NCBI GenBank assembly: GCA_035539175.1
Contig: DATLIY010000007.1
Location: forward strand, 558,001 to 622,000
Direction: 5' to 3'
Origin: Acidisarcina sp.
Lineage (GTDB): Bacteria > Acidobacteriota > Terriglobia > Terriglobales > Acidobacteriaceae
DNA length: 64,000 bases
Positions 17,877 to 26,081 of the stretch are shown here, piece after piece; position 1 is the stretch's first letter, and each line of letters opens with the position of its first letter. A model generated the notes under the pieces. The model ran no database searches. It was not told the DNA's origin and saw only the letters and a list, made by a program, of their open reading frames with translations. The position numbers and the translations under genes were made by a program.

Positions 17877-18107
17877 CTAGCTGTCCGCGAGGATCGGTAT
17901 GGTGGCAGCTTCGATCTCCGGCTTATGGATGGGAGTGGGTTTGATGTATCCCACTTTGCCCGCTGCGATCTCTTCCTGGGCTACCCTGCAGGCTTTACTG
18001 GAGCGGGTTGGCACCAGGGGCTGAGATCCGCACTGCAACTGGCGTGCCCGGCGGGCTGCTACGAGAACATAGCTATAACTGCTGTCGAATCCTTGCTCGA
18101 GCTTCAT
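17877..18107 (-). CDS. rpoZ: RNA polymerase omega subunit
   Basis: The 76-residue protein matches omega in the segment SYVLVAARRARQLQCG and in SSKACRVAQEEIAAGKV. Omega helps beta-prime fold and, in many bacteria, takes part in ppGpp binding. The identification is supported by its place 12 bp after gmk and before coaBC, the usual neighbours. The C-terminal 20 residues (IKPTPIHKPEIEA and on) are less conserved. Confidence 0.9.
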   Translation of the reverse strand: MKLEQGFDSSYSYVLVAARRARQLQCGSQPLVPTRSSKACRVAQEEIAAGKVGYIKPTPIHKPEIEAATIPILADS

Positions 18108-18119
18108 AAGAATCGCCTC

Positions 18120-18854
18120 CTAGGAATCTAACGTGGTTCGATTGGGGACGCATTGCGGCTCTGTTTCCACGAGCCCAAATGAGGCTAAAACCGGCCTCAG
18201 CCGCTCCATCGAATTTCGTTGCCGGCAAGCTTCGGCGATTGCTATCTGCCGAGCTGCTTCGGTATCGATCGTGCCGCCGCTCCTGCGAATACGCTCCGAG
18301 GAGACAATGGCTGCCAATTCTTCGACCGCACGATCCAGTATGTCGTTGACCAAAATATAACCGTACTGGCGATAATTCTCAATTTCCTGTCTCGCCTTTG
18401 CCAGACGGCGCCCAATTACCTGCTCGTCTATGTGGCCCTCCGCGCGGCTTCGATTGCGCAGACGCGTGGCCAGAATCTCCGGCGTTGGCGGCATCACAAA
18501 GATGCTGACAGCATCGGGAATCTTCTCGCGCACCTGGGTAGCACCCTGCACATCGATGTCGAGCAGCAGATCCTTGCCGTCGCGCTCGGCATCGGTCAGC
18601 GAGCTGCGCGCCGTACCGTAGTAGTTGCCAAACACATCCGCGTATTCGAGAAACTCCCCTGCCGCGATCATGCGTTCGAATTCTTCGCGCGTGGTGAAGT
18701 GATACTCCCGTCCCCCCTCTTCCGATCCACGCGGGGCCCGCGTGGTGTAGGAGACGGAGAACTCCAGCCCGCTTGCGAAGGTGCGGAGTTGATTGACCAG
18801 CGTCGACTTCCCCGAACCCGAGGGCGCTGAAATGATGAACAGAATACCTGCCAA
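18120..18854 (-). CDS. gmk: Guanylate kinase
   Basis: The 244-residue protein has the P-loop SAPSGSGKST at residues 9-18, the GMP-binding SYTTRAPRGSEEGGREYHF region and LLLDIDVQGATQVR. It phosphorylates GMP to GDP. The kinase core ends near residue 205; about 40 extra residues follow, longer than the usual 205-residue enzyme. It is followed by rpoZ after 12 bp and preceded by yicC, an order found in many bacteria. Confidence 0.95.
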   Translation of the reverse strand: MAGILFIISAPSGSGKSTLVNQLRTFASGLEFSVSYTTRAPRGSEEGGREYHFTTREEFERMIAAGEFLEYADVFGNYYGTARSSLTDAERDGKDLLLDIDVQGATQVREKIPDAVSIFVMPPTPEILATRLRNRSRAEGHIDEQVIGRRLAKARQEIENYRQYGYILVNDILDRAVEELAAIVSSERIRRSGGTIDTEAARQIAIAEACRQRNSMERLRPVLASFGLVETEPQCVPNRTTLDS

Positions 18855-18910
18855 GTTTTGATCCCGCCTTCCACTTGCAACTTGCTGCTCAGAAGCTACT
18901 CCGGGCAGTT

Positions 18911-19885
18911 CTACTCCAGGTTCTGCACCTGCTCCCGCGCCTTTTCGATCTCCGACTTCATGCCTAGGCCAAGCTCCGTGATGCCCGGGCCATTGCCCGA
19001 GACACCGCTCGTCTTCGAGAGCAGCGTATTGGCTTCGCGGTTCATCTCCTGCAGCAGGAAATCAAGTTTCTTTCCCAATTCGCCACCCGCGTCCAGCATG
19101 GAATGGAAATGGTCGATATGCGTGCGCAGACGCGCTACCTCTTCTTCGATATCGCTGCGCTCGGCCAGCAATGCGGCCTCCTGCAGGATCCTGTCCCGCT
19201 CAAAGGAGCCACCAACCAGGGCAGCCAGCCGCTCGCTCAGGCGTTCGAAGTACGCATTCTGCACGTCCTGCCGCAGCCCGGAGACGGCATCCACATGCTC
19301 TCGCAGACGATCCAGCCCGGCGCGCAACTCCTCCACCAAAGCCCTGCCCTCCAGGGCCCGCATCTCGTTGAGCACGGCCACGACCGGCTCAACCTGCGCG
19401 GCAACGGCATCCTCCAGCAATTGCGTCTCGTCCACTTCCGAACGCACGTCGGCGGAGAAAACCCCCGGCAGGCGGAAGATTGCGTTCAAATCCGGTTCTG
19501 TGGTCAGCGCGTTTTCCCTGGCTGCCGTGCGGATAGCCGCGACATAGGCGGCAACAAGAGCATGGTCGTATTGCGCCTCCGACCGCGAGGTGCGATCGAG
19601 CGTCAGCGTCACCTCGACGTGGCCGCGAAGAATCTGCTGCTTCAGCGTCCTCCGCAACCGCATCTCCAGCGCATCCGCGCCTGCAGGCATGCGCATGTGG
19701 AGATCAAGGAATCGATGATTGACGCTTTTCAAGCTGAGGGTGTAGCCCAGGCCATCCGTCACGCGGCCGGAGATACGGGCAAAGCCCGTCATCGAATGTA
19801 CCGGCAAGGAAGACGCCGGCTGGGTTCTGCTAGAGCGCTCGCGGGTTTCGTTCTTCGGCTCGGGGCTGGTGGTGTTGTCGGTCAT
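18911..19885 (-). CDS. yicC: YicC-family endoribonuclease
   Basis: The 324-residue protein has the YicC N-terminal signature HSMTGFARISG and SVNHRFLDLHMRMP, and the C-terminal DUF1732 region with LDFLLQEMNREANTL. YicC proteins are reported RNases. The first 30 residues are a polar extension before the conserved start, so the true start could be further in. It follows the MsbA-like gene by 8 bp and precedes gmk, its common partner. Confidence 0.92.
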   Translation of the reverse strand: MTDNTTSPEPKNETRERSSRTQPASSLPVHSMTGFARISGRVTDGLGYTLSLKSVNHRFLDLHMRMPAGADALEMRLRRTLKQQILRGHVEVTLTLDRTSRSEAQYDHALVAAYVAAIRTAARENALTTEPDLNAIFRLPGVFSADVRSEVDETQLLEDAVAAQVEPVVAVLNEMRALEGRALVEELRAGLDRLREHVDAVSGLRQDVQNAYFERLSERLAALVGGSFERDRILQEAALLAERSDIEEEVARLRTHIDHFHSMLDAGGELGKKLDFLLQEMNREANTLLSKTSGVSGNGPGITELGLGMKSEIEKAREQVQNLE

Positions 19886-19893
19886 AAATTTGT

Positions 19894-21756
19894 CTACTCG
19901 TCGATCGGCTGCGGTTCGTGCAATGGAATGTCGCCGGCATCCGCAAATTGCAGTTGGTAGAGACGCTGATACGTGGGCGAAATCTGCAGCAATTCCTCAT
20001 GCGGGCCAACTGCGGTGACGCGCCCGTCCTCCAGCACGGCGATGCGCGTGGCGCGCCGCACGGTCGATAAACGATGCGCGATCACCACCGTAGTCCGATC
20101 CGTCATCAGGTTGGCAAGAGCGGTCTGCACCAGCAACTCGCTCTCGGTGTCAAGCGCCGAGGTCGCTTCATCCAGAATCAGCAGCGGTGCATTCTTCAAC
20201 AGGGCGCGTGCAATGGCCAGGCGCTGCCGCTCGCCGCCTGAGAGCCGGAATCCCCGCTCTCCGATGATCGTGTCATAACCCTCCGGCAGGCGAAGGATGA
20301 AGTCGTGCGCCAGCGCGGCCCTGGCAGCATCGAGCACGCGGCTCATGGGAACATCCGGCTGACCATAGGCGATGTTGTTCCGCACCGTATCGTTAAAAAG
20401 AATCGTCTCCTGCGTTACCTTGGCAATCTGCGCGCGAAGCGAGGCAAGGCTTACATCGCGGACATCGTGTCCATCGACCAGCAGCCGCCCGCTGGTAACG
20501 TCGAAGAAGCGTGGAATCAGGTTCACCAGGGTCGTCTTCCCGGAGCCGCTCGGGCCGACCAGCGCGACGACATCGCCCGCGCGCACTTCAAGATTCACGT
20601 CGTGGAGAACTTCCTTCTCACCCTCGTCGTCGCTGTAGGAGAAGTCCACGTGGTCAAATTGAATGCACCCGTGAAAGCCCTTCAACACCACCGGATGCGG
20701 CTTCTCCCGCACATCGTCCTGCGAGTCCATGAACTCGAAGATGGTGGAGGATGCGCCGAGCGCCTGCTGGAAGCTGTTGTTGAAGAGCGCGAACTTGCGG
20801 ACCGGATCATAGAGCTTGAAGACGGCGATGATGAACGCGAAGAATGTGCCTTCCGTCATGCTGCCATGCTTGATCTGTCCCCGGCCCACCCACAGCAGCA
20901 GCGCGATTGCCACGGCGCCAATCGAATCCATGAGCGGGGAGCTGATGGCCTGGGCGCGAACCGATCGCAGGTTGGCGCGGAAGAGGCGGCGGGCGGCTTT
21001 CTTGAAGCGCCTCATCTCCCACCACTCCATGTTGAACGCCTTCACGATGCCATTTCCGACGATGGTCTCGTGCAGAATGTTCTGGATCTCGGCCAGCTTG
21101 TCCTGACCGCCCCGCGTCGTCCTCCGGACCTCGCGTCCAATCCTGCGCGCCGAAGTGATGACGACCGGCACGAAGACCAGCAGCACCCACGCCAGCTTGC
21201 CTCCGTAGGCAACGACCACCCCGATCGTGAACAGCAGCGTGAAGGCCTGCTGCAAGAACTCCGACAGCACCGAGGACATGGCATACTGCACGCGCTCGAT
21301 GTCATTGATCAGAGTGGAGAGAATCGTTCCCGTGGTGTGCTTCTGAAAGAAGGAAACGGAGCGCCGAAGGATGGCGTCATAGAGGTCATCCCGCAGATCG
21401 GTAATCATGCCGAAACCGGCGTAATTGGTCAGGTAGGTGCCCGCATAGTCGCACAAACCCTTGATCAGCGTGGAGCCCACCAGCGCAACCGCAACCACCG
21501 TCCACTCATTATGAAAATAAGAAGGGATCAGTTGCCGCAGATCCAGATGGTAGTGGGTTCCGGGCACGGTGAACAGCATGATCTGATCACTCGGCGTATT
21601 GGGGTTCAGGACGCGATCGAAGATGGGACGCACCAGCAGCAGGCGAAAGGCGTCCAGCAGGCCAACGGCGGCCATCAGGATGACGGCGAGCAACGCCTGC
21701 GCGGAATACGGGCCAAGATACCGTAGCAGACGCAGAAGGGACTTCAACGGGCGCAT
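19894..21756 (-). CDS. MsbA-like ABC exporter (fused membrane and ATPase domains)
   Basis: The 620-residue protein has six predicted membrane segments (about 1-330) and an ATPase domain with Walker A VGPSGSGKTT, signature LSGGERQRLAIARAL and Walker B LLILDEATSALD. This is a homodimeric type IV exporter close to MsbA, which flips lipid A-core across the inner membrane. Neighbouring lpt, lpxD and acyltransferase genes favour a lipid A substrate, but multidrug transport cannot be excluded. It lies downstream of rapZ (178-bp gap) and upstream of yicC (8 bp). Confidence 0.88.
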   Translation of the reverse strand: MRPLKSLLRLLRYLGPYSAQALLAVILMAAVGLLDAFRLLLVRPIFDRVLNPNTPSDQIMLFTVPGTHYHLDLRQLIPSYFHNEWTVVAVALVGSTLIKGLCDYAGTYLTNYAGFGMITDLRDDLYDAILRRSVSFFQKHTTGTILSTLINDIERVQYAMSSVLSEFLQQAFTLLFTIGVVVAYGGKLAWVLLVFVPVVITSARRIGREVRRTTRGGQDKLAEIQNILHETIVGNGIVKAFNMEWWEMRRFKKAARRLFRANLRSVRAQAISSPLMDSIGAVAIALLLWVGRGQIKHGSMTEGTFFAFIIAVFKLYDPVRKFALFNNSFQQALGASSTIFEFMDSQDDVREKPHPVVLKGFHGCIQFDHVDFSYSDDEGEKEVLHDVNLEVRAGDVVALVGPSGSGKTTLVNLIPRFFDVTSGRLLVDGHDVRDVSLASLRAQIAKVTQETILFNDTVRNNIAYGQPDVPMSRVLDAARAALAHDFILRLPEGYDTIIGERGFRLSGGERQRLAIARALLKNAPLLILDEATSALDTESELLVQTALANLMTDRTTVVIAHRLSTVRRATRIAVLEDGRVTAVGPHEELLQISPTYQRLYQLQFADAGDIPLHEPQPIDE

Positions 21757-21934
21757 CCTTCCGTGCTTCCATCGCTATGCGCGAGGAAGCGTCTCTCTTC
21801 AGGTCTCCGGATCATTGCATTATTGTACCCATCCCCGTCACAGTCAGCGAACAAGCAGCAAACCAGCCGCCAGCTTTGCGCTTGCCCCGGTCCTCCGCCG
21901 CTTCCTGGGCTCGCCCGCTGACCGCTCTCCTGCC

Positions 21935-22885
21935 CTATCGTGGCATATCCCGGTGCGTGGACTTCACGCGGTAACCTTCCTTGCTGAGCCGCTTGCGCAT
22001 CTCTTCCGCAATCATTACGGAGCGGTGCTGGCCGCCGGTGCAGCCGAAGGCAACCGTCAGGTAGCTCTTCCCTTCCTGAATGTAATACGGCAGCAGGAAG
22101 AGCAGCAGGTCGGTTGTACGATCCAGGAACTCCGCCGTTTGCGGAAAGCGCCGGATATAGGCGGCAACCTTGGGATGCTTGCCGGTAAGCGGGCGAAACT
22201 CCGGCACGAAATGAGGATTGGGAAGAAAGCGTACATCGAAGACCAGGTCCGCATCCAGCGGCACGCCGTTCTTGAAGCCGAAGCTGACGCAGGAGATCAG
22301 CAAGTCCTTGTCGCTGCTGCCGTGCTCGAATTTTCCCTGGATGGAAGCGCGAAGCTCGTGAACATTGAAGTTCGTCGTATCCAGGGTGATGTCTGCCAGA
22401 TTCCGTACCGGATCCAGCAGCTTGCGCTCGGAGCGCAGGGAGAGCACTACCGACTTCTTCTTCCCCAGCGGGTGCGGCCGCCGCGTCTCCGAATAACGAC
22501 GTTGCAGCACCGCATCCGAGGCATCCAGAAACAGAACTCGCGTGGGGAGCAGCCGGCGCACTTCGCGCAGCAGGGCGGGAAAACGATCGAGCGTCTGGCC
22601 CTCGCGCACATCAACGACAATCGCCGCGCGGGTAATCTCACTGGACTGGCGAACCAGGTCCGCGAAGCGCGGAATCAGCTCCATCGGCATATTGTCGACG
22701 GAGTAAAATCCCATGTCTTCAAATGCCTTGAGCGCAGACGCCTTACCCGACCCCGAGATGCCTGTGAGGATGACCAGTTCCCGCGAATCCTCCGACAGCG
22801 CCGGATCGGAGGCCTTCGGTCTGTGTTTGCGAGCCTTGGCAGCGACTCTTTTCGACGCGGGTTTCATTTTGCGCGGCATGGCCAC
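21935..22885 (-). CDS. rapZ: RapZ/YvcJ-family nucleotide-binding RNase adaptor
   Basis: The 316-residue protein matches RapZ: an N-terminal nucleotide-binding domain with GISGSGKA and EDMGFYSVDNMP, and a C-terminal domain with ISFGFKNG, DVRFLPNP and GCTGGQHRSV. In E. coli RapZ guides RNase E to the GlmZ small RNA and so controls glucosamine-6-phosphate synthesis. An N-terminal basic tail of about 30 residues precedes the core. In the P-loop the residue after Lys is Ala instead of Ser/Thr. It lies 17 bp downstream of the GGDEF-EAL gene, in the rpoN neighbourhood typical of this family. Confidence 0.92.
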   Translation of the reverse strand: MAMPRKMKPASKRVAAKARKHRPKASDPALSEDSRELVILTGISGSGKASALKAFEDMGFYSVDNMPMELIPRFADLVRQSSEITRAAIVVDVREGQTLDRFPALLREVRRLLPTRVLFLDASDAVLQRRYSETRRPHPLGKKKSVVLSLRSERKLLDPVRNLADITLDTTNFNVHELRASIQGKFEHGSSDKDLLISCVSFGFKNGVPLDADLVFDVRFLPNPHFVPEFRPLTGKHPKVAAYIRRFPQTAEFLDRTTDLLLFLLPYYIQEGKSYLTVAFGCTGGQHRSVMIAEEMRKRLSKEGYRVKSTHRDMPR

Positions 22886-22902
22886 ATCCTAGCATTGCCC
22901 TG

Positions 22903-25074
22903 TTACCAGAGGGATTTAGGATCGGGCGTCGCCTGGCCCGATGCCGACCACTGACCCGCCTGAGCAATCTTTTCCGCGGCCTCCACCGGGACCGCAGGAG
23001 AGAAGAGATGCCCCTGACCCAGGTCACAGCCCAGTTTGCGGAGCGCCTGCAACTGCTGCCTGGTCTCCACCCCTTCCGCCAGCATCTGCACGCGCAAAGC
23101 CCGTCCCAGGTCGAAGAGGGTGTTGAGCAGCGCAGCATCCCGACCCGGGGAGGGCAGGTAGGCGATCAGCCGCCGGTCGATCTTGACGAGGTCCATCGGC
23201 AACCGCACGAGAAAGTTCATGGACGCAAGGCCGGCGCCGAAGTTATCCAGCGCAACGCTCACTCCCAGGTCCATCAGCCGTTGAAAGACGCCTACGGCTA
23301 TGTCGGGATTCTGGTGGATGGCCCGCTCCGGAATCTCCACCCGAATTCGTCCCGGCGCCACTCCGCTGCGCTTCAGCGCCTCCGCGATCATATCTACCAG
23401 GTCAGGCTGATTGAACTGCCGGGGAGAAAGGTTAACGCTCGTGCTCAGACAGGAATCCGGCATAGCCTCATCCCACTTCCGCGCCTGGCGGCATGCCTGC
23501 TCGATCACCATGTGACCGATGGGAAGGATGAGCCCCGTCTGCTCCGCCAGCGGCAGCACGTCCACCAGAGGATAGAGAATGCCACCCGGACGCCGCCACC
23601 GCAGCAGAGCCTCAAAGCCCTCCAGGACCCCGCTCTCCAGATGGTAGACAGGCTGATACCAGACCTCGAACTGATGCTCATCGAATGCGCGCCGCAGTTC
23701 ATTTTCCCGATGGATAGAAACACTGGCATGCATCTCCATGGCGTCGTCGAAGACGGCGTGCCTGCCGCCGCCATCGGACTTGGCGCGATACATGGCAAAG
23801 TCAGCGTCGCGTAGGATCTCGTCTGCTTTGGTGTGCTGCGCCGTTCCAAAGGCGATGCCGGTGCTGCCGCTTACTACAATCTGATGGCCGAATACCTCGA
23901 TCGGCTTGCTGATCTCCTGCTGCATGCGCTGCGCGATCAGCTTCACGTCGAGGAAGCTGGTCACATTCTCAAGTAGTATGGCAAACTCATCTCCGCCAAA
24001 TCGCGCCACCGTGTCCTGCGGACGGAAGCAGGATCGCATCCGGTCAGCAATGGTCATCAGGACGATATCTCCGCCGGCATGGCCCAGCGTGTCATTGATG
24101 TACTTAAGCCGGTCGAGGTCGAAGAACATCACCGCATAGTTCATATCGGGACGCCTCTGCTTGCGGGCAATCGTCGTCTCCAGGCGGTCCAGGAAGAGGG
24201 CGCGGTTGGCCAGGCCCGTCAATGCATCGTGCAGCGCATCATGCTGGAGCCGGGCCTCAATCGCCTTCTGCTCACGAATGTCGCGGTAACTCGCGAAGTA
24301 GCCGACGCGCTCTCCCAGCATCACGACTGGAGCCATCAGGATAGAAACATCGATCAGCTCTCCGCTCCGGTGCTGGCGCACCGTCTCCATCGATGCCCGG
24401 CCATGAACATCGACCGAGTGGGTCAGGATCTCGCACTCGTGGGCCCTGCCTTCCGGAACGATCAGATCCTCGATGGTCTTTCCCAGGGCGTCCTCCTCGC
24501 TGTAACCGAAGAGTCTCCCAAATTCCGGGTTTACGTGCAGAATTCGCGATCCGTGCGTGATTACGGTGGCTTCCGGCGAGCTGTCCAGCAACTCCTCCAG
24601 AAAGGTGGAGCGGTTGGGAGTCCCATCCTCCGAGGCCAGCGGCAACGCCGCAATCAGGATCAGCAACTCTGAAGTATTTAGAACCACGTAGCTGCCGCAG
24701 ACCGGAATCAGGTGACCGCCCACCCCGGCAAGAACGCATTCAAAACTTGTCCGGTTGCTGGACGGCGGCCGCTCCTCGCCTCCATCTTTGGCAGCGCCTT
24801 CGCCCTGGGCTTTCAGGCTGCTTCGGGACCCGTTCGCTGGTCCCTCCTGCGCAAGCTTCAGTCCGGGATAGGCACCCAACAGGACCTCGGACACCGGCAG
24901 GTCTACCGCCGCACCCTCTTCCAGCCCGAGCAGGGCTCGCGCAGACGGATTGCAATAGACAATCCGGCCACCATGCTGCATGAGAACGCAGCAAGGCAGG
25001 GCCTCCAGCACGGAATGATCCGGCAGAAACGAAAAAGTGTCCAAGGCGTCCAAGCCGTTCAACGTCAAAGCCAT
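22903..25074 (-). CDS. PAS-GGDEF-EAL cyclic-di-GMP protein
   Basis: The 723-residue protein has two PAS-like regions (about 15-145 and 155-275), a GGDEF diguanylate cyclase domain (active-site GGDEF at 360-364, with an RxxD inhibitory site 5 residues upstream) and an EAL phosphodiesterase domain (EAL at 488-490). The cyclase half keeps its key motif. In the EAL half, the metal-binding Asp-Asp pair of the DDFG loop reads Asp610-Asn611 followed by FGAG, so phosphodiesterase activity may be weak or lost. No membrane segment is seen. It sits between hpf and rapZ, and an A-rich repeat lies upstream. Confidence 0.93.
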   Translation of the reverse strand: MALTLNGLDALDTFSFLPDHSVLEALPCCVLMQHGGRIVYCNPSARALLGLEEGAAVDLPVSEVLLGAYPGLKLAQEGPANGSRSSLKAQGEGAAKDGGEERPPSSNRTSFECVLAGVGGHLIPVCGSYVVLNTSELLILIAALPLASEDGTPNRSTFLEELLDSSPEATVITHGSRILHVNPEFGRLFGYSEEDALGKTIEDLIVPEGRAHECEILTHSVDVHGRASMETVRQHRSGELIDVSILMAPVVMLGERVGYFASYRDIREQKAIEARLQHDALHDALTGLANRALFLDRLETTIARKQRRPDMNYAVMFFDLDRLKYINDTLGHAGGDIVLMTIADRMRSCFRPQDTVARFGGDEFAILLENVTSFLDVKLIAQRMQQEISKPIEVFGHQIVVSGSTGIAFGTAQHTKADEILRDADFAMYRAKSDGGGRHAVFDDAMEMHASVSIHRENELRRAFDEHQFEVWYQPVYHLESGVLEGFEALLRWRRPGGILYPLVDVLPLAEQTGLILPIGHMVIEQACRQARKWDEAMPDSCLSTSVNLSPRQFNQPDLVDMIAEALKRSGVAPGRIRVEIPERAIHQNPDIAVGVFQRLMDLGVSVALDNFGAGLASMNFLVRLPMDLVKIDRRLIAYLPSPGRDAALLNTLFDLGRALRVQMLAEGVETRQQLQALRKLGCDLGQGHLFSPAVPVEAAEKIAQAGQWSASGQATPDPKSLW

Positions 25075-25387
25075 AGCAAAGATTCGATGGATTGCCTCTT
25101 TGCAGTGAGCCAGTGTTTCACGGCTGGAGTTCGTCCGCTATCCCCAGAAGGACGCAGTTTCCTCCTGCCGTAGCCATCAATGAGGTCCAGAGTAACCGTA
25201 GTCAGCGGATCAACTCAAAGAAAATCAATACAGAAAATGGAGAAAATTGATACAGAAAACAAAGAAAATCGCCAGATTTCTCCTCGCAGGCCGGCGGAAA
25301 CGCCGCTGGCGGAACAGCGCTTCTATAAAGGAAGAGCTGTCCCGCCAGATTTTGGAACTTATCGAACGCCTGTGCCGGAAACGGGCG
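25075..25387. other. Intergenic region upstream of the GGDEF-EAL gene
   Basis: This 313-bp stretch between the hpf stop and the GGDEF-EAL start contains no convincing gene. It should hold a promoter for the GGDEF-EAL gene. Its one clear structure is the A-rich 22-bp repeat at 25219-25270, unlike the GC-rich surroundings. Confidence 0.6.
25219..25270. repeat. A-rich direct repeat with exact 22-bp period
   Basis: AGAAAAT occurs at 25219, 25241 and 25263, exactly 22 bp apart. The first two copies extend to 19 bp each (AGAAAAT, two variable bases, ATACAGAAAA), differing at two positions. The A-tracts are therefore in phase with two helical turns. This is upstream (about 145-195 bp) of the GGDEF-EAL start on the minus strand. 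Confidence 0.8.
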
Positions 25388-26035
25388 CTATGGAGCCTCG
25401 ATTAACTCCATCTTGCCATCCCTGGTTCGGTGCAGGACCATCACCGTGCCCTCCAGGTCGCGGAAAACAAATACGTCGCGATCGCGGAACTCTGCCTCCT
25501 TGACCGCCTCTTCAAGCGTCATGGGGCGCAATGCCACGGAATCCGTCGAGCGGACGACATGGGGTTCGGGAATAGGAACCCGCACCGGAAAGGAATGGAC
25601 CGTGACTGCCAGAACAGGCTTGGAGCGGCCCTTCGCCTTGGAAACAGGCTTCTCTTCCGTCTTTTTCGCCGGGGCTGCCGGTACTCTAGGCCGCCGCGAG
25701 CGGGCCAGTTCCGGCTCCGCTGCATGCTTCTCTTCCTTTGGCAGGCGCTTGCCGTCGCGCGCGCGCTCCTTGTAGCGGATCGCCTGGTTCACGGCCTTCT
25801 CCAGCGCCTCACGGAGAGCGATCTCCAGGTTGGTCGATTCCGACGCACCCAGAATCGTCTGCAGACGCGTCTTGACCGTCACCTCCGCCATCTGACGATA
25901 TTTCTCGGCGGTAAGCACCACATGAGCACTGGTCGCTTTGCCAAGGATTTTGCTGATTCTCTCAATCCCCTCATCCGCCATCGCGCGCAGGGGTTTGGTG
26001 ATTGTTACCTGTCTGCCGGTGTATTCAATTTGCAT
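25388..26035 (-). CDS. hpf: Long-form ribosome hibernation promoting factor
   Basis: The 215-residue protein begins with an HPF/RaiA domain (MQIEYTGRQVTITKPLR, then a DSRBD-like fold to about residue 100), a variable Lys/Ala/Pro-rich linker (about 105-150), and a C-terminal domain with MTLEEAVKEAEFRDRDVFVFRD that in long HPFs dimerises ribosomes. It silences 70S/100S ribosomes in stationary phase. I chose ATG 26035: GGAGG lies 5 bases before it, while the ATG at 26038 is too close and the frame further upstream runs into rpoN. It follows rpoN by 46 bp. Confidence 0.93.
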   Translation of the reverse strand: MQIEYTGRQVTITKPLRAMADEGIERISKILGKATSAHVVLTAEKYRQMAEVTVKTRLQTILGASESTNLEIALREALEKAVNQAIRYKERARDGKRLPKEEKHAAEPELARSRRPRVPAAPAKKTEEKPVSKAKGRSKPVLAVTVHSFPVRVPIPEPHVVRSTDSVALRPMTLEEAVKEAEFRDRDVFVFRDLEGTVMVLHRTRDGKMELIEAP

Positions 26036-26081
26036 CATTACCTCCGGACGCAAAAATTTAAATAAGGATGGCGATTCTACA

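Noticed and set aside
20305-21726. 473-codon plus-strand frame antisense to the MsbA-like gene
   Set aside because: It is a shadow of the ABC exporter; composition is Gln/Arg/His-rich and no ribosome site is seen.
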